Shown here in pieces: positions 1 through 5,861 of a stretch of 9,984 bases of DNA; position 1 is the stretch's first letter; every line of letters starts with the position of its first letter. The translations under genes were made by a program, and so were the position numbers. The notes under the pieces are model-generated. The model was not told the DNA's origin, did no database searches, and saw only the letters and a program-made list of their open reading frames with translations. Source of the stretch: Thiohalospira sp046546335 (GTDB taxonomy: Bacteria > Pseudomonadota > Gammaproteobacteria > Thiohalospirales > Thiohalospiraceae); assembly GCF_046546335.1 (NCBI RefSeq), contig NZ_JBKGYA010000072.1; one strand, 5' to 3'.

Positions 1-2
1 GA

Positions 3-7
3 GGAGG
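3..7 (+). promoter_or_regulatory. Ribosome binding site of the Nudix gene
   Basis: GGAGG with a 5-base spacer before the GTG at 13. It favours that start over an upstream one outside the window. Confidence 0.6.
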
Positions 8-12
8 GCCGG

Positions 13-480
13 GTGGTCGGCCCCGGGGGCGAGGCCCCCGAGGCCGAGACCCCGCCGGCCTCGGCGCCGGAGGCGCCACAGGTCGCCGCGGCGGCGGTGG
101 TGGTCCACCGCGGATCGGTGCTGCTGGTGCGCCGCGCCCACCCGCCCCGCGCCGGCCTCTGGGCCATCCCTGGCGGCATGGTGCGCGCCGGGGAGACCCT
201 GCAGGAGGCGGCGGAGCGCGAGATCCACGAGGAGACCGGGGTGACCATCCGCGCCGGCGCCCCTGTCCACGCCTTCGACCTCCTGGAGCACGACGACCAG
301 GGGCGCCTGCGCTTCCACTACGTCGTCGTCGACCTCATGGCCGACTACCTCGAGGGCGAGGTGGTGGCGGCCTCGGATGCCGCCGAGGCACGCTGGGTCG
401 CCCCCGCGGAGCTGGCCGACCTGCCGGTGGACGCGGAGACCCGGCGGATCCTGCGCCGCCAGGGGGTGGCCGAGGCCTGA
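13..480 (+). CDS. Nudix hydrolase (ADP-ribose pyrophosphatase-like)
   Basis: Predicted 155-residue Nudix enzyme, which would cleave a nucleoside diphosphate linked to another group using Mg2+. A complete Nudix box (G-x5-E-x7-REIHEETGV) spans residues 55-77, with the catalytic REIHEE at 69-74. The fold begins near residue 24 (VAAAAVVV) and includes the usual LLVRR strand and the WAIPGG turn before the box. Residues 1-23 are rich in Pro, Ala and Glu and look like a disordered tail. The GTG start is supported by a GGAGG five bases upstream, but the frame is open to the left edge, so a longer protein cannot be excluded. The gene ends 5 bases from the stop of the convergent regulator gene. Substrate is not readable from sequence; ADP-ribose or an oxidised nucleotide is a family-level guess. 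Confidence 0.85.
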   Translation: MVGPGGEAPEAETPPASAPEAPQVAAAAVVVHRGSVLLVRRAHPPRAGLWAIPGGMVRAGETLQEAAEREIHEETGVTIRAGAPVHAFDLLEHDDQGRLRFHYVVVDLMADYLEGEVVAASDAAEARWVAPAELADLPVDAETRRILRRQGVAEA

Positions 481-485
481 GCGCC

Positions 486-917
486 CTAGACGGCCCGGTG
501 GCCCTCCAGGGTCCGGCGCAACACCTCGCCGCGGCCTTCCACCAGGTCGGCGACGGAGTAGCCGGCCAGGGTCTCCAGGAAGGCCGTCATGGCCTCCTCC
601 AGGGCGGTCTCGAAGAGGCACTCCCCCTGGATGGGGCAATCCCGGCAATCCGCCGGGGCGAGGCGCTCCTCCAGCCGCGTGACCACCGTATCCAGGGTGA
701 TCGCCTCCGGCTCCTGAGCCAGCCGCATCCCGCCGCGCTTGCCGCGGAAGGTGGCCACGAAGCCGTGCCGCCCCAGGGCGTGGACCACCTTGACCAGGTG
801 GTTGCGGGAGATGGCGTAGGCCTCGGCCACCTCGGTGATCGTGACCAGCCGGTCGCGATGCAGGGCGAGGTGGATGAGGACCCGCACGGCGTAGTCGGTG
901 TAGCGTGTCAGTTGCAT
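486..917 (-). CDS. nsrR: Rrf2-family Fe-S regulator, NsrR-like
   Basis: A 143-residue transcription factor of the Rrf2 family. The N-terminus MQLTRYTDYA, the winged helix-turn-helix (about 26-52, containing SRNHLVKVV) and the wing RGKRGGMRL (58-66) match NsrR, the nitric-oxide-sensing repressor, better than IscR. Three cysteines at 91, 94 and 100 in DCRDCPIQGEC are the expected cluster ligands. Asp8, the fourth cluster ligand described for Streptomyces NsrR, is also present. The Cys spacing (C-x2-C-x5-C) is shorter than in E. coli NsrR (C-x4-C-x5-C), so NO sensing is inferred, not certain. It starts at ATG 915-917 with no strong Shine-Dalgarno sequence. It is divergent from radA across 88 bases and convergent with the Nudix gene. 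No NO-detoxification gene lies nearby, so its targets are probably elsewhere. Confidence 0.8.
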   Translation of the reverse strand: MQLTRYTDYAVRVLIHLALHRDRLVTITEVAEAYAISRNHLVKVVHALGRHGFVATFRGKRGGMRLAQEPEAITLDTVVTRLEERLAPADCRDCPIQGECLFETALEEAMTAFLETLAGYSVADLVEGRGEVLRRTLEGHRAV

Positions 918-1005
918 GGATGTCCGGGTAGGCTGACCGTTCGTTCAATCCGATGGGTCGTGGGATTCTCCTACGGCCGGAAAGTTCACGCGCGGAGCAG
1001 GGAAC

Positions 1006-2358
1006 ATGGCGAAGAACCGCACCCTCTACGTCTGCAACGAGTGTGGCGGCGAGACCCCCAAATGGGCCGGCCAGTGCCCGGCCTGCGGGGCCTGGAACAG
1101 CCTGAGTGCGGTGGTGGAGAGTCGGGACACCCGCACCGGCGGGATGACCGGGGGCGCCGACGGCCAGGTGACCGCCCTGGGCGAGGTCGCCGTGGGGGCC
1201 GAGAATCCGCGCTGGGCCACCGGCTCCGCGGAGCTGGACCACGTCCTCGGCGGCGGTTTGGTCCCCGGCTCGGTGACGCTGCTGGGCGGTGACCCGGGGA
1301 TCGGCAAGTCCACCCTGCTGCTGCAGACGGTGGCCTCCCTGGCCCGGGAGCAGCCCGTCCTCTACGTCACCGGCGAGGAGTCGCCCCAGCAGGTGGGGCT
1401 TCGGGCCCGGCGGCTGGGGCTGGAGGCCGACGCCGTCCGCCTGCTGGCCGAGACGCGGGTGGAGGCCATCACCGAGGCGGCGCGGCGCGAGCGGCCCGGC
1501 GTGCTGGTGGTGGACTCCATCCAGACCATCTTCACCGAGGCGCTGACCTCGGCGCCGGGCTCCGTCGCCCAGGTGCGCGAGGCCGCCGCCGCCCTGGTCC
1601 GTTTCGCCAAGGAGAGCGGCGCGGCGCTCTTCCTGGTGGGCCACGTCACCAAGGAGGGCCAGCTCGCCGGGCCCCGGGTGCTGGAGCACATGGTGGACGC
1701 GGTCCTCTACTTCGAGGGCGACGGCTCCGGCCCCTACCGCGTGATCCGGGCGATGAAGAACCGCTTTGGTGCGGCCAACGAGCTGGGGATCTTCGCCATG
1801 ACCGAGCACGGCCTGCGCGAGGTCAGCAATCCCTCCGCCATCTTCCTCTCCCGCCACGGCGATCCCATCCCCGGCAGCCTCATCCTGGTCACCCGGGAGG
1901 GGACCCGCCCGCTGCTGGTGGAGGTCCAGGCGCTGGTGGACGAGAGCCAGCTGGGCAATCCGCGCCGGGTAACCCTGGGCCTGGATGGCAATCGCCTGGC
2001 CATGCTGCTGGCGGTTCTCCACCGCCACGGCGGGGTGATGACCGGGGATCAGGATGTCTTCGTCAACGTCGTCGGCGGGGTACGGGTGACGGAGACGGCG
2101 GCGGACCTGCCGGTGCTGCTGGCGGTGCTCTCCAGCCTGCGGGATCGCGCCCTGCCGGCGGATCTGGCCGCCTTCGGCGAGGTAGGTCTGGCCGGGGAGA
2201 TCCGGCCGGTGCCCAACGGCCCCGACCGCCTGCGGGAGGCGGCCCGCCACGGCTTTACCCGCGCCATCGTGCCGCGCGGGAATGCGCCGAAGCAGGCCCC
2301 GGCGGGGCTGGAGGTGGTGGCGGTGGACCGCCTCCACGAGGCGCTGGACGCGCTGTAG
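1006..2358 (+). CDS. radA: DNA repair protein RadA (Sms)
   Basis: A 450-residue RadA, a cytoplasmic RecA-like ATPase that promotes branch migration and processing of recombination intermediates; length is typical. Domains in order: an N-terminal C4 zinc finger (Cys10, 13, 24, 27); a RecA-like core with Walker A GDPGIGKS at 95-102, Walker B VLVVDSIQ at 166-173 and the RadA signature KNRFG at 251-255; and a C-terminal Lon-protease-like domain (about 290-450). In RadA this last domain is structural and not proteolytic. The ATG start gives the standard MAKNRTLYVC beginning, with a weak AGGGA just upstream. The gene is divergent from the NsrR-like gene. It ends 3 bases before the stop of the PilZ gene, with no terminator between them, so the two transcripts may overlap at their 3' ends. 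Identification is secure. Confidence 0.98.
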   Translation: MAKNRTLYVCNECGGETPKWAGQCPACGAWNSLSAVVESRDTRTGGMTGGADGQVTALGEVAVGAENPRWATGSAELDHVLGGGLVPGSVTLLGGDPGIGKSTLLLQTVASLAREQPVLYVTGEESPQQVGLRARRLGLEADAVRLLAETRVEAITEAARRERPGVLVVDSIQTIFTEALTSAPGSVAQVREAAAALVRFAKESGAALFLVGHVTKEGQLAGPRVLEHMVDAVLYFEGDGSGPYRVIRAMKNRFGAANELGIFAMTEHGLREVSNPSAIFLSRHGDPIPGSLILVTREGTRPLLVEVQALVDESQLGNPRRVTLGLDGNRLAMLLAVLHRHGGVMTGDQDVFVNVVGGVRVTETAADLPVLLAVLSSLRDRALPADLAAFGEVGLAGEIRPVPNGPDRLREAARHGFTRAIVPRGNAPKQAPAGLEVVAVDRLHEALDAL

Positions 2359-2361
2359 CCC

Positions 2362-2760
2362 TCAGCCCTCCTCGTGGGCGTGGACGAGGGCGCCCAGCTC
2401 CCGCTCCAGCAGGGACTCGTCGCCGAGGTTGAACTCCACCAGGCGGCGGAGATCGCTGGCGCTATCCAGCGGCATCCGGGTGAATTCGAAGCCGGCCAGC
2501 TTCCCCTCCACGTGGGCGACCTTCGCGGTGGCCGTCAGCGCCAGCCCGCTCTCCAGCTCGATGGTCAGCTCCGCCGGGGTGGTGCGCTCCAGCAGCCCCG
2601 GCCACCCCTCCGGTCGCTGCAGCAGGACGCCCTTGAGGGAGATGTCGGCGAGGCGGCCGCGGCAGGGGCCCTCCGGGCAGTCCACGGTGGCCTCGCCGCC
2701 GAAGGGGATGCGGGTGAAGTGGCGCTTCTCGTTGCTGCCGGGGTCGTCGCTGGGGCTCAT
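2362..2760 (-). CDS. PilZ-domain c-di-GMP receptor, PA4608/MapZ type
   Basis: A 132-residue single-domain PilZ protein expected to bind cyclic di-GMP. Both binding motifs are present: RHFTR at 13-17 (RxxxR) and DISLKG at 39-44 (DxSxxG). The C-terminal stretch LRRLVEFNLGDESLLEREL (104-122) closely resembles my recollection of Pseudomonas aeruginosa PA4608 (MapZ), which on c-di-GMP binding inhibits the chemotaxis methyltransferase CheR1. In P. aeruginosa that gene also lies beside radA (PA4609), which supports orthology. The start is ATG with GGAAGG upstream (minus strand of 2766-2771). It follows corB in the same direction after 77 bases and may have its own extended -10 promoter. The CheR partnership is inferred; no chemotaxis gene is in the window. 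Confidence 0.9.
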   Translation of the reverse strand: MSPSDDPGSNEKRHFTRIPFGGEATVDCPEGPCRGRLADISLKGVLLQRPEGWPGLLERTTPAELTIELESGLALTATAKVAHVEGKLAGFEFTRMPLDSASDLRRLVEFNLGDESLLERELGALVHAHEEG

Positions 2761-2795
2761 GGGGACCTTCCATTGCTGGCCGGGGGCTCTTCCCC

Positions 2796-2804
2796 ATCAT
2801 AGCA
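2796..2804 (-). promoter_or_regulatory. Possible extended -10 promoter of the PilZ gene
   Basis: On the minus strand the corB-PilZ gap holds TGC-TATGAT, an extended -10 element matching TATAAT at 5 of 6 positions. No good -35 is seen 17 bases upstream. It would start transcription about 30 bases before the PilZ ATG, allowing expression independent of ypjD-corB. Confidence 0.4.
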
Positions 2805-2837
2805 AGCCGGCCATCCCGGCGAGAGCCTCCGGTACCC

Positions 2838-4109
2838 CTAAGCGGGCGGCCGCCAGAGGTCGGGCATGATCTTCACCGTGCGCACGGCGCTGGTGCCCAC
2901 GTGGACGATCTCCACCGGATAGCCGGCCAGCCGGAAGCTGGTGCCCGGCTCCGGGATGGTCTCCATGTGCTCCAGGATGAGGCCGTTGAGGGTCTTGGGG
3001 CCGTCGGTGGGCAGCTCCCACTGCATGAGCCGATTGAGGTCGCGCACGTAGGCGCTGCCCTCCACCAGGAAGGAGCCGTCCTCCTGAGGATGGACCTCCT
3101 GCATGGTCTCGCCCGGGTCGGTGGTGAACTCGCCGACGATCTCCTCGAGGATGTCCTCCAGCGTCACCAGCCCCCGGATGTCGCCGTACTCGTCCACCAC
3201 CAGGCCGATGCGGCGGCGCTCGCGCTGGAAGTTCAGCAGCTGGGTGTGCAGCGGCGTCGCCTCGGGGACGAAGTAGGGGGCGCGGACCAGCTTGCGCAGC
3301 TCCTCCGGATCCAGCTCTCCGGCCGCCAGCCGGTGGGCGACGTTGCGCAGGTGGAGGATGCCGATGATGTTCTCCGCCCCCCCTTCCGAGACCGGTAGCC
3401 GGGTGTGGTGGCTACGGCTCAGCCGTTCCAGGATCGCCTCCCAGGGCTCCTCCAGATCGATGCCCACCATCTCGTTGCGCGGGATCATGATGTCCTCCAC
3501 CGTCACCTTCTCCAGGTCGAGGATGGAGAGCAGCATGCGCTGGTGGCGCTGCGGGATCATGGCCCCGGCCTCGTTGACCACGGTGCGCAGCTCCTCCCGG
3601 GAGAGCGGCTGGTCGCCGCTGGACTCCGGGGAGACGCTGAGCAGTCGCAGCAGGCCGTTGGAGATGGCGTTGACCAGCCAGACCAGCGGGTAGAGGAGTC
3701 GCAGCAACGGCCCCAGGATCCAGCTCGCCGGGAAGGCGATGCGCTCGGGGTGCAGCGCCGCCAGGGTCTTGGGGGTGACCTCGGCGAAGATGAGGATCAC
3801 CAGCGTCAGCAGCCCGGTGGCGACGGCGATCCCGGCCTGGCCCATGAGCCGCATGGCGATAACGGTGGCCACCGAGGAGGCGAGGATGTTGACGAAGTTG
3901 TTGCCCAGGAGGATGACGCCGATGAGGCGGTCCGGACGCTGGAGCAGGCGTTCCGCCCGGCGTGCACCGGCATGGCCCTCGTCGGCCAGGTGGCGCAGGC
4001 GGTAGCGGTTGAGGCTGATCAACCCCGTCTCGGAGCTGGAGAAGAAGCCCGAGAGGACGAGGAGCAGCCCCAGGGAGACGAACAGCAGCCAGGTAGGTAA
4101 GGCGTCCAC
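2838..4109 (-). CDS. corB: CNNM/CorB-family membrane protein with CBS pair (YfjD)
   Basis: A 423-residue inner-membrane protein of the CNNM/CorB (YfjD) family, linked to Mg2+/Co2+ efflux or homeostasis. Domains: DUF21/CNNM transmembrane domain (about 5-185) with SSSETGLIS at 24-32, LLGNNFVN at 68-75 and FAEVTPKT at 108-115; two CBS domains (about 205-262 and 270-327), which bind adenine nucleotides in relatives; and a CorC_HlyC domain (about 345-415). It aligns end to end with E. coli YfjD, including GLVTLEDILEEIVGEFTT. The start is GTG at 4107-4109, three bases after the ypjD stop and without a clear Shine-Dalgarno, so translational coupling to ypjD is likely. The family is certain; the exact ion and direction of transport are not shown by sequence. 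Confidence 0.95.
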   Translation of the reverse strand: MDALPTWLLFVSLGLLLVLSGFFSSSETGLISLNRYRLRHLADEGHAGARRAERLLQRPDRLIGVILLGNNFVNILASSVATVIAMRLMGQAGIAVATGLLTLVILIFAEVTPKTLAALHPERIAFPASWILGPLLRLLYPLVWLVNAISNGLLRLLSVSPESSGDQPLSREELRTVVNEAGAMIPQRHQRMLLSILDLEKVTVEDIMIPRNEMVGIDLEEPWEAILERLSRSHHTRLPVSEGGAENIIGILHLRNVAHRLAAGELDPEELRKLVRAPYFVPEATPLHTQLLNFQRERRRIGLVVDEYGDIRGLVTLEDILEEIVGEFTTDPGETMQEVHPQEDGSFLVEGSAYVRDLNRLMQWELPTDGPKTLNGLILEHMETIPEPGTSFRLAGYPVEIVHVGTSAVRTVKIMPDLWRPPA

Positions 4110-4112
4110 GAG

Positions 4113-4913
4113 TCAGTCGATACCGAGGATGAGTTCCAGCACCAGCTTGCTGCCGAAATAGGCGAGCAGCAGGACCGTCAGGCCGCCGGTGGTCCAGCGC
4201 ACTGCAGTACGCCCGCGCCAGCCGAAGTACCAGCGGCCCCACAGCAGGATCCCGAAGACCGCCCACGCCACCAGGGAGAGGGCCGTCTTGTGGACCAGGT
4301 GCTGGGCGAAGAGGTCCTCCAGGGCGACCCAGCCCAGGAGCAGGGCGGCGGTGAGGAAGCTGAAGCCCAGGGCGATGATCCGGAACAGCAGCCGCTCCAT
4401 GGTCTCCAGGGGCGGCAGGGCGCGGACGAAGCCGCCCGGCCGGCGCAGTCGCAGGTAGTGGTCCTGGATGGCCAGCAGGGCCGCCTGGAAGGCGGCGATG
4501 GCCAGGAGGCTGAAGGCCAGCAGGGAGAGCACCACGTGCGCCTGCATGGCGCTGTCCATCGTCGGCATGGTGCGCTGGTCGGCCAGCGGGGAGAGCTCCA
4601 GCCCCAGGGCCAGGGCCGCCAGGGGGAGGGCACCCACCCCCAGGTTCTCCAGCGGCGCCCGCAGCGCCCCCAGGAGGATCAGGGCGGCCATGAGCCAGGT
4701 CACCAGCGAGAGCGTGGTAAAGAAGGAGAGGTCGAGCCCGCCGTCGCCCAGGAGGTCGTGCCCCAGGACGGCGCCGTGCAGGGCGACCGCCGCCAGCCCC
4801 AGGGCCAGCAGGGCCAGTCGCTCGCCCGTGGCGTGGACCAGGCGGCGAACGAGGAGCGCGGCGGTGGCAAGGTAGAGCACCACGGCCAGCAGGCCGGTAA
4901 CGGTGGCGAACAT
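4113..4913 (-). CDS. ypjD: CcsA/YpjD-family inner-membrane protein
   Basis: A 266-residue polytopic membrane protein of the cytochrome c assembly (CcsA/CcmC-like) family, orthologous to E. coli YpjD. About eight hydrophobic segments are visible. Family features include His46, His126 at the start of the HVVLSLLAFSLL helix, the HKTALSLVAW helix (208-217) and the loop WGRWYFGWRGR (225-235), nearly identical to the E. coli protein. The frame is open upstream to 5015, but the added 34 residues are non-hydrophobic and unlike the family. I chose the ATG at 4911-4913 because it gives the family N-terminus and has GGAAGG just before it. It is first in the ypjD-corB(-PilZ) cluster and divergent from the metallo-hydrolase gene. 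A heme-handling role is suggested by the family but unproven; no ccm or ccs partner is present. Confidence 0.93.
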   Translation of the reverse strand: MFATVTGLLAVVLYLATAALLVRRLVHATGERLALLALGLAAVALHGAVLGHDLLGDGGLDLSFFTTLSLVTWLMAALILLGALRAPLENLGVGALPLAALALGLELSPLADQRTMPTMDSAMQAHVVLSLLAFSLLAIAAFQAALLAIQDHYLRLRRPGGFVRALPPLETMERLLFRIIALGFSFLTAALLLGWVALEDLFAQHLVHKTALSLVAWAVFGILLWGRWYFGWRGRTAVRWTTGGLTVLLLAYFGSKLVLELILGID

Positions 4914-4916
4914 GGG

Positions 4917-4922
4917 CCTTCC
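4917..4922 (-). promoter_or_regulatory. Ribosome binding site deciding the ypjD start
   Basis: GGAAGG on the minus strand, 3 bases before the ATG at 4913. The spacing is tight, but together with the match to the family N-terminus it supports this start over the longer frame beginning at 5015. Confidence 0.6.
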
Positions 4923-5007
4923 AATGCCTGAAAACGCGGATGGTCGCACATCCTCGAGGGGTGTTGAAGCGATAGAGTGGCCGGGCAAGGGGGTATGCGG
5001 ATCGTGG

Positions 5008-5022
5008 CCCCGCACCGCGGGG
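5008..5022. repeat. GC-rich inverted repeat between ypjD and the metallo-hydrolase gene
   Basis: CCCCGC-ACC-GCGGGG, a perfect 6-bp stem with a 3-base loop, lies in the 158-base divergent region. No real T-tract follows (TTCTAG), so it is not a convincing terminator. It could be an operator or chance. No clear sigma-70 promoter is seen in either direction here. Confidence 0.4.
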
Positions 5023-5060
5023 TTCTAGTATGCTTGCGCAGAAGACGGATATAAGAACCG

Positions 5061-5066
5061 GGAAGG
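5061..5066 (+). promoter_or_regulatory. Ribosome binding site deciding the metallo-hydrolase start
   Basis: GGAAGG, 5 bases before the ATG at 5072. It favours this start over the in-frame ATG at 5030, which would add 14 residues unlike the fold. Confidence 0.65.
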
Positions 5067-5071
5067 GTTAC

Positions 5072-5833
5072 ATGGAGCTGGACGTTCTGGGCTGTGGCGG
5101 CGGCATCGGTACCGGCGAACGAACCACGGCGCTTCGGGTGGACCGGCGCCTGCTCGTGGATGCGGGTACCGGGGTGGAGGCGCTGACCCTGGCCGAGATG
5201 GAGGCCATCGAGGCCATCGTCCTCACCCATACCCACCTCGACCATACTGCCTATCTCGCCTACCTGGCCGATACCCTTCACGGTCGCATCCAGCGCACCA
5301 TCCCCGTCTACGGCCGCAGCGAGACCCTGCAGGGGTTGCGGGACCACCTCTTCAACGGCGTCCTCTGGCCCGATTTCACCCGGCTGCCGCCGGAGCGGCC
5401 GGTGTTTTCCCTGGAGCCCCTGGAGCCGGGGGAGGGGCGCACCATCGCCGGGCTGGAGGTGGCGGCCATCGGCGTCAACCATGTGGTCCCGGCCCAGGGC
5501 TACTGGATCAGCGACGGCGAGCGCGCCTTCGCCTTCAGCGGGGATACCACCAGCCATCCGCCGCTGTGGGAGGCGCTCAATGCCCGCCCGCGGCTGGATG
5601 CCCTGCTGGTGGAGGCCGCCTTCGCCGACGAGGACGCCGAGCTCTGCCGGCTCGCCCGCCACTTCTGCCCGCGGCTGCTGGGCGCCGACCTGGCTGCCCT
5701 GGAGCACGACCCGCCGGTCTATATCTCCCACCGCAAGCCGGGGGACGAGGCGCGGATCCTGGACGAGTGCCGGAGTGCCCTGCCGGATCGGAGTGTCCAC
5801 GGCCTGTCGAGCGGCACCCGCCTGACGCTATAA
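5072..5833 (+). CDS. Metallo-beta-lactamase-fold hydrolase, class II cyclic-nucleotide phosphodiesterase-like
   Basis: A 253-residue cytoplasmic metallo-hydrolase. The dinuclear metal site is complete: HTHLDH at 53-58 (His53, His55, Asp57, His58), His137, Asp158 in FSGDT and His220 in YISHRKPGDE. The opening MELDVLGCGGGIG and closing YISHRKPG resemble proteins annotated as 3',5'-cyclic-nucleotide phosphodiesterases (CpdP-like class II), so a cyclic nucleotide or another phosphodiester is the likely substrate. The match to the formal class II signature after HxHLDH is imperfect, so this is only a family-level call. The stop codon overlaps the -10 box of the ffh promoter, and ffh begins 28 bases later. 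In E. coli no such gene lies between ypjD and ffh. Base composition is similar to its neighbours, so recent transfer is not evident. Confidence 0.8.
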   Translation: MELDVLGCGGGIGTGERTTALRVDRRLLVDAGTGVEALTLAEMEAIEAIVLTHTHLDHTAYLAYLADTLHGRIQRTIPVYGRSETLQGLRDHLFNGVLWPDFTRLPPERPVFSLEPLEPGEGRTIAGLEVAAIGVNHVVPAQGYWISDGERAFAFSGDTTSHPPLWEALNARPRLDALLVEAAFADEDAELCRLARHFCPRLLGADLAALEHDPPVYISHRKPGDEARILDECRSALPDRSVHGLSSGTRLTL

Positions 5834-5834
5834 T
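5807..5834 (+). promoter_or_regulatory. Predicted sigma-70 promoter of ffh
   Basis: A perfect TATAAT at 5829-5834 overlaps the upstream gene's stop codon (5831-5833). The best -35 is TCGAGC (3 of 6) with a 16-base spacer, so the -10 carries the call. Predicted transcription start is near 5841, giving a leader of about 20 bases. Confidence 0.6.
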
Positions 5835-5835
5835 G

Positions 5836-5850
5836 GGGGTCTGAAACCCC
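5836..5850 (+). other. Small hairpin before the ffh ribosome binding site
   Basis: GGGGT-CTGAA-ACCCC forms a 5-bp stem just before the GGAGG at 5853-5857. If transcription starts near 5841 only its 3' half is transcribed, so it may matter only in read-through RNA from the upstream gene. There is no T-tract, so it is not a terminator. Confidence 0.3.
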
Positions 5851-5861
5851 ACGGAGGCGGC

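Noticed and set aside
498..1292. Plus-strand open frame over the NsrR-like gene and the start of radA
   Set aside because: Antisense to the regulator and out of frame with radA; the Gly/Arg-rich product has no domain.
2803..2827. GCCGG/CCGGC hairpin between corB and the PilZ gene as a terminator
   Set aside because: The stem has only 5 bp and no T-tract follows on the minus strand.
4914..5015. Longer N-terminus for YpjD starting at 5015
   Set aside because: The extra 34 residues are not hydrophobic and are absent from E. coli YpjD, while ATG 4913 has GGAAGG just upstream.
5050..5055. TATAAG as a -10 box for the metallo-hydrolase gene
   Set aside because: Transcription would begin at about the Shine-Dalgarno itself, and no -35 lies at a workable distance.
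4700..5800. Minus-strand open frame of 366 codons spanning the ypjD start, the divergent region and the metallo-hydrolase gene
   Set aside because: It overlaps two real genes out of frame and reads through their regulatory region; the product is low-complexity.
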